Assembly: GCA_946478765.1 (NCBI GenBank)
Contig: CAMLDH010000169.1
Coordinates: 1-7,941, forward strand
Source of the DNA: an uncultured Oxalobacteraceae bacterium
Lineage (GTDB): Bacteria; Pseudomonadota; Gammaproteobacteria; Burkholderiales; Burkholderiaceae
Reading direction: 5' to 3'
DNA: 7,941 nucleotides
Shown here: one piece after another, positions 1-5,511 of the stretch
Layout of the letters: the number at the start of each line of letters is the position of its first letter
Numbering within the stretch: position 1 is the first letter of the stretch
Position numbers and translations under genes: made by a program
The notes under the pieces: generated by a model
The model's input: only the letters and a program-made list of their open reading frames with translations
Database searches by the model: none
Told to the model about the DNA's origin: nothing

Positions 1-154
1 CATTTTCATAAGCGCCGAAACACAACGAATGGCCGATGGCTTTTTCCACGGTCGATAGCGGGATGCCGCGCGCCCAGGTCGATTCTTCGCTCAGGAAGCG
101 ATGGATCAACGGAACATTTAACTGCGTGACGTCGTCAGAAACGGTAATGGTCAT
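1..154 (-). CDS. GNAT-family N-acetyltransferase, N-terminal 51 residues (cut by window edge)
   Basis: Only the first 51 codons are present, reading leftward off the window. The visible protein has a typical GNAT start: a helix with LIHRFLSEESTWARGIP (residues 16-32), then a second helix and a first strand ending in HSLCFGAYE. This RFLS...W..GIP...VE.AI.HSLCFG pattern is familiar from small stand-alone GNAT enzymes, which move an acetyl group from acetyl-CoA to an amine. The acetyl-CoA loop (Q/RxxGxG/A) lies outside the window, so the substrate cannot be guessed. The start at 154 is supported by GGAG (complement of 163-166) 8 nt upstream. The gene begins 33 nt after the stop of the aminotransferase on the same strand with no terminator between them, so co-transcription is likely. 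Confidence 0.75.
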   Translation of the reverse strand, partial: MTITVSDDVTQLNVPLIHRFLSEESTWARGIPLSTVEKAIGHSLCFGAYEN

Positions 155-187
155 GGTCGGGACTCCAAGGGGGCGGTTAGATATGAA

Positions 188-1390
188 TCAATGCCCCAAT
201 TTTTTCAGCACATCCGACAACATTGCAATCATCTGATCGATTTCCTCAGTCGTCACATTCAACGCCGGCATGAAGCGCAGCAAATCGGGCCGCGGTGAAT
301 TCAGCAGCAGGCCCACCGGATGCATGTCACGCGCGGCTTCGACGATCTGTGTTCCGATATTGCTGCCAAGCTTAAGCGCGCGCAGCAGGCCTTCGCCCCG
401 CTCGCCTTGCAAACCATGTTCGGCGGACAGCTTCAACAATGCCGCGCTGAGATAGGTGCCCTTGTCTTTCACCGATTGCAAAAAGCCGGGTTGCAGCAGC
501 TGCTCCATTACGGCGCTGCCGACGGCCGTCATCAAGGGGTTGCCGTTGTAGGTGCCGCCCTGGTCGCCCGGTTCAAAGCAAGCGATCGCTTCGCGGCACA
601 GCATGGCTGCCAGCGGCACACCGCCGCCGATGCCTTTGCCCAGGGTCATGATGTCCGGTTCGACATTCGAGAGTTGATAGGCGAATAGTTCGCCGGTGCG
701 GCCTGTGCCGGTTTGCACTTCATCGACGATCAATAGCAAGCCGCGTTGTTTGGTCAGCGCGCGCAATGCCTGCATGAATTCGCGCGTGGCCGGGATCACG
801 CCGCCTTCGCCTTGCACCGGTTCCAGCATCACCGCGACGGTTTTATCGGTAATCAGTTTTTCAACGCTGGCGAGATCGTTCAGCGCCGCTTTTGGGAACC
901 CCGGCACTTGCGGCGCGAAGATCGTGTCCCAGCCAGTCTTGCCGCTGGCCGACATGGTTGCCAGTGTGCGGCCGTGAAAGCTGTGATCGAAGGTGATGAT
1001 TTCGTAACGATTTTCATCAGCGTTGTTCTTGTTAAGCTTGCCCCATTTGCGCGCCAGCTTGATCGCGCCTTCGTTGGCTTCCGCGCCGCTGCTTGCGAAA
1101 AATACACGGTCGAAGCAGGAATTTTTTGTCAGCAATGATGCCAGCGCAATCGAGGGTTCGTTGTAGAACGCGGGTGAGGGATTGATCAGTTTTTTCGATT
1201 GCGCGGCGAGGGCATCCTGGATGCATTGCGGCGAATGCCCGAGGCAGTTCACGGCCCAGCCCTGCAGGTAGTCGAGATAGCGCTTGCCGGCATGATCGGT
1301 CAGCCACATGCCGTGGCCTTCGGTGAAGACCAGGGACGGCCGGTTGGTGATATTCAGGAGGGCGTTGACTTCGTACTGGCTAAATTCCAT
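188..1390 (-). CDS. argD: Acetylornithine aminotransferase (class III PLP-dependent aminotransferase)
   Basis: The protein has 400 residues, the usual length for ArgD. This family moves the amino group between N-acetylornithine and 2-oxoglutarate in cytoplasmic arginine synthesis, and often also serves succinyl-diaminopimelate in lysine synthesis. Motifs in order: [16 protein letters not shown] (100-115, cofactor phosphate loop), FHGRT (138-142, aromatic/His stacking on the ring), EPVQGEGG (190-197), [11 protein letters not shown] (223-233, Asp223 for the pyridine nitrogen), [14 protein letters not shown] (249-262, Lys252 as Schiff-base lysine) and LRFMP (371-375, Arg372 for the substrate carboxylate). 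GGAG (complement of 1398-1401) sits 7 nt before the ATG and fixes the start. No other arg gene is in view and the downstream partner is a GNAT protein, so this could be a paralogue (ornithine, GABA or succinylornithine aminotransferase). The family assignment is firm; the exact substrate is inferred. Confidence 0.8.
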   Translation of the reverse strand: MEFSQYEVNALLNITNRPSLVFTEGHGMWLTDHAGKRYLDYLQGWAVNCLGHSPQCIQDALAAQSKKLINPSPAFYNEPSIALASLLTKNSCFDRVFFASSGAEANEGAIKLARKWGKLNKNNADENRYEIITFDHSFHGRTLATMSASGKTGWDTIFAPQVPGFPKAALNDLASVEKLITDKTVAVMLEPVQGEGGVIPATREFMQALRALTKQRGLLLIVDEVQTGTGRTGELFAYQLSNVEPDIMTLGKGIGGGVPLAAMLCREAIACFEPGDQGGTYNGNPLMTAVGSAVMEQLLQPGFLQSVKDKGTYLSAALLKLSAEHGLQGERGEGLLRALKLGSNIGTQIVEAARDMHPVGLLLNSPRPDLLRFMPALNVTTEEIDQMIAMLSDVLKKLGH

Positions 1391-1433
1391 TTCGGGGCTC
1401 CGGGCAAGGGCGGGTTAATAATTAGTAAAAGGT

Positions 1434-1480
1434 GGGTCAGAGTTTTTTTTCGCGGCTTTTTGCGAAAATTACTCTGACCC
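1434..1480. repeat. 47-nt hairpin element with GGGTCAGAGT/ACTCTGACCC ends
   Basis: Two perfect 10-nt arms (1434-1443 and 1471-1480) enclose a second stem, TTTTCGC (1447-1453) with GCGAAAA (1462-1468), and an 8-nt loop (1454-1461). A 3x2-nt internal bulge separates the stems. Both strands would fold similarly. The GGGTCAGAGT type of end resembles short palindromic intergenic repeats that I recall in many proteobacterial genomes, some linked to REP-associated tyrosine transposases; that link is from memory and was not checked. It lies 44 nt upstream of the aminotransferase start, so it could be in that gene's leader or promoter region. Confidence 0.6.
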
Positions 1481-1513
1481 CCTCTGAAAAAGATAGCGGT
1501 AAAGAAAGGGGCG

Positions 1514-1544
1514 AAAAAAAAGCCACAGGGTGGGCCTGTGGCTT
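1514..1544 (-). terminator. Rho-independent terminator reading leftward
   Basis: On the minus strand a perfect 10-bp stem, AAGCCACAGG/CCTGTGGCTT, closes a 5-nt loop (1530-1534). It runs straight into a T-tract: eight A's on the plus strand at 1514-1521, the last two shared with the stem. It lies 134 nt after the stop codon of the reductase gene and 17 nt after the stop of a possible small ORF. It would end the reductase transcript and the candidate short transcript starting near 1630. It also insulates the aminotransferase from upstream readthrough. Confidence 0.85.
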
Positions 1545-1560
1545 AGTGATCAGCAAACGC

Positions 1561-1629
1561 TTACACGCACGGCTTCCCTGGCAAAGGCAGCTGGGTACGG
1601 CGTCGCAAGAGTTTGTTGGTTGCATTCAT
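1561..1629 (-). CDS. Possible 22-residue basic peptide
   Basis: An ATG at 1629 opens a 22-codon frame ending in TAA at 1561-1563. The product starts MNATNKLLRRR and ends PLPGKPCV, with a run of three arginines and one cysteine, and no membrane segment. There is no Shine-Dalgarno, but the ATG falls 7 nt after the predicted -10 hexamer, as expected for a leaderless message. The frame stays open upstream to a TTG at 1677 directly after the reductase stop codon, giving 38 codons, but the AAGGGG there is too close to that TTG to serve it. No family is recognised. A frame this short may be chance within a non-coding RNA. Confidence 0.2.
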   Translation of the reverse strand: MNATNKLLRRRTQLPLPGKPCV

Positions 1630-1636
1630 GGAATCA

Positions 1637-1665
1637 ATATTAAGATGTTTTGCGCAGTGCGTCAA
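1637..1665 (-). promoter_or_regulatory. Sigma70-type promoter for the short transcript
   Basis: On the minus strand TTGACG (1665-1660, 5 of 6 to consensus) and TAATAT (1642-1637, 4 of 6) are separated by exactly 17 nt. The -35 box begins 12 nt after the reductase stop codon, so the promoter is intergenic and not hidden in coding DNA. The expected start point is 1629-1630, at the A of an ATG. No -35/-10 pair elsewhere in the window matches as well. Confidence 0.5.
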
Positions 1666-1677
1666 AACGTTTTTCAA

Positions 1678-2706
1678 TCACCCCTTCGCCAAATCCGCCT
1701 CGGTCGTAAACGCGTCCGCATAAAACTCTTCTTCCGGCAATTTGCACTTTTCAACGAAATCCTTCTTCGCCGAATCGACCATCACCGGGGCGCCGCATGC
1801 ATACACCTGATAGTTCGACAGATCGGGCAGGTCTTCCATCACCGCGCGATGCACGAAGCCGGTACGGCCGCGCCACTGGTCTTCCGGCAGCGCATCCGAG
1901 ATGACCGGGATGTATGTGAAGTTCGGCAGCGTGCGCGCCCATTCTTCGCATAGCGCATGCATGTACAAATCCTTCGGCCGGCGCCCGCCCCAGTACAGCA
2001 CCATCGGCCGCTCGGTTTTCAGATCGATTGCATGTTCGATCACGGCCTTGATCGGCGCGAAGCCGGTGCCGGATGCCAGCATTACCATCGGCTTGGCGGA
2101 ATCCTCACGCATGAAGAAGGTGCCGAGCGGTCCTTCGAAACGCAGGATGTCGCGCTCTTTCATGTTGTTGAATACGTGATCGGTGAAGGCGCCGCCCGGC
2201 ATATGGCGGATATGCAGCGTGATCGGTTCATCGAGATGCGGCGCATTGGCCATGCTGTAGCTGCGGCGCTTGTTGTCGCGCAGGATGAATTCAATGTATT
2301 GTCCGGCGCGATACTGCAGCCGCTCGTTGGCAGGCAATTGCAAGGATACGATCATCACGTCATCGGTGACCTTCTCGACCTTCGCCACGCGCGACGGCAG
2401 TTTCTTGATCGGGAACTCGCCGCTGCCCAGCACTTCGCGTGCTTCGATCACGACATCCGAATGCGGCGTGGCGCAGCAAAAGAGGGATGCGCCATTTTGT
2501 TCTTCCGCGGCCGACAGCGCCTTTTCCTGATGCGTGCCATGCGTGACGGTGCCCGCCAGCAGTTTGCCTTTGCAGGTGCCGCATGCGCCATTCTTGCAGC
2601 CATACGGCAGACCGACGCCTTGACGGATCGCTGCGGCGAGTACGGTTTCGCCATCGTCGCAGGTAAATTGCCGACCACTCGGCTGAACAGTTACTTGGAA
2701 AGTCAT
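1678..2706 (-). CDS. [2Fe-2S] ferredoxin-FAD-NAD(P)H reductase, AscD-like (annotated CDP-6-deoxy-delta-3,4-glucoseen reductase)
   Basis: This 342-residue soluble electron-transfer protein would take electrons from NAD(P)H through FAD to a plant-type iron-sulfur cluster and on to a partner enzyme. Domain order: ferredoxin domain (1-90) with Cys37-x4-Cys42-x2-Cys45 and Cys77 as ligands; FAD-binding barrel (about 103-200) with RRSYS (147-151) and the GGAFTDHVF loop (171-179); NAD(P) domain (about 205-342) with LASGTGFAP (210-218), YWGGR (238-242) and YACGAP (302-307). The C-terminal EEFYADAF is typical of this group. In Yersinia the family member AscD works in ascarylose synthesis, but no partner dehydrase or sugar gene is present, so that name probably reflects homology only. 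The start at 2706 fits the beginning of the ferredoxin fold; AGGA lies 4 nt before it. An upstream ATG at 2970 is rejected because it runs through the divergent SDR gene. Confidence 0.85.
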   Translation of the reverse strand: MTFQVTVQPSGRQFTCDDGETVLAAAIRQGVGLPYGCKNGACGTCKGKLLAGTVTHGTHQEKALSAAEEQNGASLFCCATPHSDVVIEAREVLGSGEFPIKKLPSRVAKVEKVTDDVMIVSLQLPANERLQYRAGQYIEFILRDNKRRSYSMANAPHLDEPITLHIRHMPGGAFTDHVFNNMKERDILRFEGPLGTFFMREDSAKPMVMLASGTGFAPIKAVIEHAIDLKTERPMVLYWGGRRPKDLYMHALCEEWARTLPNFTYIPVISDALPEDQWRGRTGFVHRAVMEDLPDLSNYQVYACGAPVMVDSAKKDFVEKCKLPEEEFYADAFTTEADLAKG

Positions 2707-2711
2707 ACAAT
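2683..2711 (+). promoter_or_regulatory. Candidate promoter for the SDR gene, inside the reductase 5' coding region
   Basis: TACAAT (2706-2711, 5 of 6 to the -10 consensus) lies 7 nt before the SDR ATG. CTGAAC (2683-2688, 3 of 6) is 17 nt upstream. Transcription would start at 2718-2719, essentially at the ATG, giving a leaderless message. The gene has no convincing Shine-Dalgarno, which agrees. The -35 match is weak. Confidence 0.35.
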
Positions 2712-2718
2712 CCTGAAG

Positions 2719-3618
2719 ATGAAAAATAAAGTCATAAAAAAAATCGCCAAGCCGCGATTGCTGATTCTGGGTTGCGGCGACGTCGGCATGCGCCTGTTGC
2801 CGCTGGTGCGCGACCGTTTCCGGGTATTTGCGGTGACCAGCCAGCCGGCACGCCGCGATGAATTGCGGGCCGCCGGCGCCATCCCGATGATGGCCGATCT
2901 GGATCAGCCCGTGACGCTTGCGCGTCTTGCCCGTTTGGCATCGGTCATCGTGCATCTTGCGCCGCCTCAATCCGACGGAGCCAAAGACACCCGCACCCGC
3001 AATTTGACCGCCATTTTACCCGACCGTGCAACACTCGTTTATGTCAGCACGAGCGGCGTGTATGGCGATTGCGGCGGAGAACGGGTCGACGAGACACGTG
3101 CAGTCAATCCAAAAAACGCACGCGCCATGCGCCGGGTCGATGCCGAGCAAGTGTTGCGCGCCTGGGCCAGACGCGCTGGTTCGCGGCTTTGCATACTCCG
3201 TGTGCCGGGCATTTATGCTGCGGATCGTTTGCCTCTTGATCGTTTGAAAAAGGGTACGCCCGCGTTGCAGTCGGACGACGATGTGTTCACCAATCACGTC
3301 CATGCCGACGATTTGGCACGCATTATCGTGTCAGCGCTATTCAAGGCGCAACCGGGACGCGTATATCACGCAGTCGACGATTCGGAAATGAAGATGGCCG
3401 AATACTTCGACGCAGTGGCCGATGCTTTTGATTTGCCGCGGCCGCCGCGCCTGCCGCGTGCCGAACTGCAGAAAGTGGTGTCGCCGATGTTGTTGTCGTT
3501 CATGTCGGAGTCGCGGCGACTGACAAACGTGCGGATCAAATCCGAACTGGGTGTGCGTTTGCGCTATCCGCTGGTCAGTGATGCCCTGTCAGGCATGGCG
3601 GAGCGGAAATTCCCGTAG
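2719..3618 (+). CDS. NAD-dependent epimerase/dehydratase-like protein (atypical extended SDR)
   Basis: The product has 299 residues with an N-terminal Rossmann fold. RLLILGCGDVG (13-23) carries the Gly18-x-Gly20-x2-Gly23 dinucleotide motif, and strands at VIVHLAPP (76-83) and LVYVSTSGVYG (106-116) follow the extended-SDR plan. The Ser/Thr patch STSGVYG is present, but the usual catalytic YxxxK is replaced by NARAMRRVDAE (133-143). This places it with YeeZ-like atypical SDRs, which bind NAD(P) and whose substrates are mostly unknown. The later segment VFTNHVHADDLARII (189-203) is the standard epimerase-family H.DD motif. The ATG at 2719 is chosen because the Rossmann strand follows after 12 residues. 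The frame stays open to 1957, but that part is antisense to the reductase. It diverges from the reductase with a 12-nt gap and converges on the ATPase gene. Confidence 0.8.
   Translation: MKNKVIKKIAKPRLLILGCGDVGMRLLPLVRDRFRVFAVTSQPARRDELRAAGAIPMMADLDQPVTLARLARLASVIVHLAPPQSDGAKDTRTRNLTAILPDRATLVYVSTSGVYGDCGGERVDETRAVNPKNARAMRRVDAEQVLRAWARRAGSRLCILRVPGIYAADRLPLDRLKKGTPALQSDDDVFTNHVHADDLARIIVSALFKAQPGRVYHAVDDSEMKMAEYFDAVADAFDLPRPPRLPRAELQKVVSPMLLSFMSESRRLTNVRIKSELGVRLRYPLVSDALSGMAERKFP
2723..2750 (-). promoter_or_regulatory. Candidate promoter for the reductase gene, inside the SDR 5' coding region
   Basis: On the minus strand TTGGCG (2750-2745, 4 of 6) and TATTTT (2728-2723, 4 of 6) are 16 nt apart. 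The predicted start near 2716 leaves a leader of about 10 nt that carries the AGGA before the reductase ATG at 2706. The A/T-rich SDR codons 2-9 (MKNKVIKKI, many AAA/ATA) may reflect this overlap. Confidence 0.3.
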
Positions 3619-3623
3619 ACGTT

Positions 3624-5399
3624 TCATGTCAATGCCGCCGTCACCTTCAGCACTTCGTCCGCCGTCGTCACGCCCTCCGCGATCTTGAGTGCACCGGCGA
3701 CACGCAGCGGCTTCATGCCGTCCGAAATGCTTTGCTGTTTCAATGCATGGAGGTTGGTTTCGGCTTGAATCATTTTTGAAAACGGCTGCGTGATCGTCAG
3801 CAATTCATACAGTCCGGTGCGCCCGCGAAAGCCGGTCTGGCGGCACTCGGGACAGCCGACCGGGCGATACACGGCCGCCGGCTTCGGCAGTTTCCAGCCT
3901 TCGCTCAGACTGTCCCAGATATCGTCCGTCATGGCGCCGTCCGGCGCCTTGCAATGCGGGCAGAGCGTGCGTACCAGGCGTTGCGCCATGATGCCGATCA
4001 GCGTGGCTTCCAGCAGGTAATACGGCACGCCCAGTTCGAGCAGGCGCATCACCGCCGACGGTGCGTCATTGGTGTGCAGCGTCGACAGCACGAGGTGGCC
4101 GGTCAGGGCCGCCTGGATCGCCATTTCGGCGGTTTCCAGGTCGCGGATTTCGCCCACCATGATGATGTCGGGGTCCTGCCGCATCAGTGCGCGCACGCCA
4201 TCGGCGAACGACAGGTCGATGCCGTGCTGCACCTGCATCTGGTTGAACGACGCTTCGACCATTTCGATCGGGTCTTCCACCGTGCAGACATTCACTTCGG
4301 ACGTTGCCAGTGCTTTCAAGGTGGTGTACAGCGTCGTGGTCTTGCCGGAGCCGGTGGGGCCGGTGACCAGGATGATGCCGTGCGGCCGGCTGGTCAGGCG
4401 GTCCCAGCGCGTCGCATCGTCGGGCGGGAAGCCGAGTTCCGGCAGGGTTTTCACGACCACGTCCGGATCGAAAATCCGCATCACCAGCTTTTCGCCGAAC
4501 GCGGTGGGCAGGGTGGACAGGCGCAATTCGATTTCCTGGCCGCCGGCGGTGCGCGTCTTGATGCGGCCGTCCTGCGGGCGGCGCTTTTCGATCACATCCA
4601 TGCGGCCCAGCAGTTTGATGCGCGCGGTCATCGCGATCATCACGGTGGCTGGCACTTGATAGACCTGATGCAGCACGCCGTCGATGCGGAAGCGGATCGC
4701 GCTGAAGTCGCGTTTCGGCTCCAGATGGATATCGGACGCGCGCTGATCGAATGCATATTGCCACAGCCAGTCGACGATATTGACGATGTGCTGATCGTTG
4801 GCATCGACTTGCTTGTTGCCGAGTTCGACCAGTTGCTCGAAGTTGTTGCGCAACGCCAGATCCTGGCCGCCGGACTTGTGCGCGCCCTTGATCGATTTGG
4901 CGAGCGAGAAAAACTGCGCTGTGTATTGCGCGATATCGAGCGGGTTGGTGATCACCAGCTTGATGTGGCGGCGCGTGATTTTCGCGATTTCCGGTTCCCA
5001 TTCGATGCGGTAGGGATCGGCGGTGGCGATGAGTAATTCGGTCGGCGTCAATTCGACCGGCAGGATGTTGAAGCGCGCCGCGTAACCGGCCGACATCACG
5101 TCTGCCACTTTGGCGAAATCGATCTTGAGCGGGTCGATGCGGAAAAACGGCAGGTTCACCTTGCCTGCCATCCATTCGGTCAGCCAGTCCAGCGTGATCA
5201 GCCGATGCGGCGGGAATGCCGATTGCAGCTTGCATTGCGCCACGGCGGTCAACGGATGCATCGCGATGGTGGCGTTGCGGAAGATCCCTTGGGCTTGCGT
5301 GAAATGTTTTTTGACCTCGGCTTTTTCAACCACGCCATCCGCCAATAGCCAAGTGAAGATCTGCTGCAAGTCCAGGTTTTTCGGTGCGGCTTTGGTCAT
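3624..5399 (-). CDS. GspE/PulE-family ATPase (type II secretion / type IV pilus assembly type), orphan
   Basis: This 591-residue cytoplasmic hexameric ATPase type powers pilin or pseudopilin assembly. Residues about 60-165 resemble the GspE/MshE N-terminal domain (ADVMSAGYAARFNILPVE followed by LLIATADPY). The ATPase core carries Walker A GPTGSGKT (347-354, Lys353), the Asp box TVEDPIE (373-379), Walker B DIIMVGEIRD (411-420, Glu417) and the His box TGHLVLSTLHTND (433-445). The zinc-site cysteines 480/483 and 516/519 typical of GspE/PilB are intact, so it looks active. There is no neighbouring secretin, platform (GspF/PilC) or pseudopilin gene, which is unusual. The start at 5399 has no clear Shine-Dalgarno. 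Upstream, TTACCA (5474-5469), N17 and an extended TGG-TACGCT (5451-5446) form a weak candidate promoter. It follows the spermidine-synthase-like gene by 112 nt and could also be co-transcribed with it. Confidence 0.85.
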   Translation of the reverse strand: MTKAAPKNLDLQQIFTWLLADGVVEKAEVKKHFTQAQGIFRNATIAMHPLTAVAQCKLQSAFPPHRLITLDWLTEWMAGKVNLPFFRIDPLKIDFAKVADVMSAGYAARFNILPVELTPTELLIATADPYRIEWEPEIAKITRRHIKLVITNPLDIAQYTAQFFSLAKSIKGAHKSGGQDLALRNNFEQLVELGNKQVDANDQHIVNIVDWLWQYAFDQRASDIHLEPKRDFSAIRFRIDGVLHQVYQVPATVMIAMTARIKLLGRMDVIEKRRPQDGRIKTRTAGGQEIELRLSTLPTAFGEKLVMRIFDPDVVVKTLPELGFPPDDATRWDRLTSRPHGIILVTGPTGSGKTTTLYTTLKALATSEVNVCTVEDPIEMVEASFNQMQVQHGIDLSFADGVRALMRQDPDIIMVGEIRDLETAEMAIQAALTGHLVLSTLHTNDAPSAVMRLLELGVPYYLLEATLIGIMAQRLVRTLCPHCKAPDGAMTDDIWDSLSEGWKLPKPAAVYRPVGCPECRQTGFRGRTGLYELLTITQPFSKMIQAETNLHALKQQSISDGMKPLRVAGALKIAEGVTTADEVLKVTAALT

Positions 5400-5511
5400 G
5401 GCGATGCGCTTGGTTGGTGGGGCCGAAAGGGTACTGTTGTTGTCAAGCGTACCAGTCGCTCGCTAATTTGGTAAGTGAGGCGGGTGGAATTGTTGCTTGC
5501 CGCGCCCATTG

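Larger units (their letters stand above)
1514..1630 (-). ncRNA. Candidate small RNA of about 115 nt (promoter to terminator unit)
   Basis: A near-consensus sigma70 promoter (TTGACG-N17-TAATAT, 1637-1665) predicts a start at 1629-1630, and a strong intrinsic terminator ends transcription near 1514. The 5' part (about 1606-1627) is rich in A and C and looks unpaired, as in many sRNA seed regions. The middle can pair CTT..ACGC with GCGT..AAG around a short CCC/GGG stem, and the 3' end is the terminator hairpin. The same stretch contains a 22-codon ORF starting at the predicted first base, so a leaderless peptide mRNA is the main alternative. A third option is that it is simply the reductase 3' UTR with its own internal promoter. 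I recognise no known RNA family. Confidence 0.35.

Noticed and set aside
1643..1670. TTTTG...CAAAA imperfect palindrome downstream of the reductase
   Set aside because: The stem is short with almost no loop and no T-tract. It is better explained as the spacer and -35 region of the promoter at 1637-1665.
1545..1677. Possible tRNA in the intergenic gap
   Set aside because: No cloverleaf, no GTTCNANNC T-loop and no acceptor pairing were found.
1432..1953. 173-codon plus-strand frame starting in the hairpin element
   Set aside because: It crosses the palindrome and terminator and then runs antisense to the reductase C-terminus, with no domain.
1957..2718. Long upstream extension of the SDR frame
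   Set aside because: It is the complement of the reductase coding sequence. The Rossmann fold begins only after 2719.
2707..2970. Upstream extension of the reductase frame to an ATG at 2970
   Set aside because: It runs antisense through the SDR gene, and its residues do not resemble a ferredoxin N-terminus.
3954..5036. 360-codon open frame on the plus strand across the ATPase gene
   Set aside because: It is antisense to a gene with every GspE motif. Its product is His/Gln/Arg/Asp-rich with no recognisable domain, typical of a GC-biased shadow frame.
4066..5235. 389-codon open frame on the minus strand in another frame of the ATPase gene
   Set aside because: Arg/His/Pro-rich composition with no motifs, fully inside the real ATPase frame.
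5441..5446. Perfect TTGACA on the minus strand upstream of the ATPase gene
   Set aside because: No acceptable -10 hexamer follows at 15-19 nt, so it is not called as a promoter.
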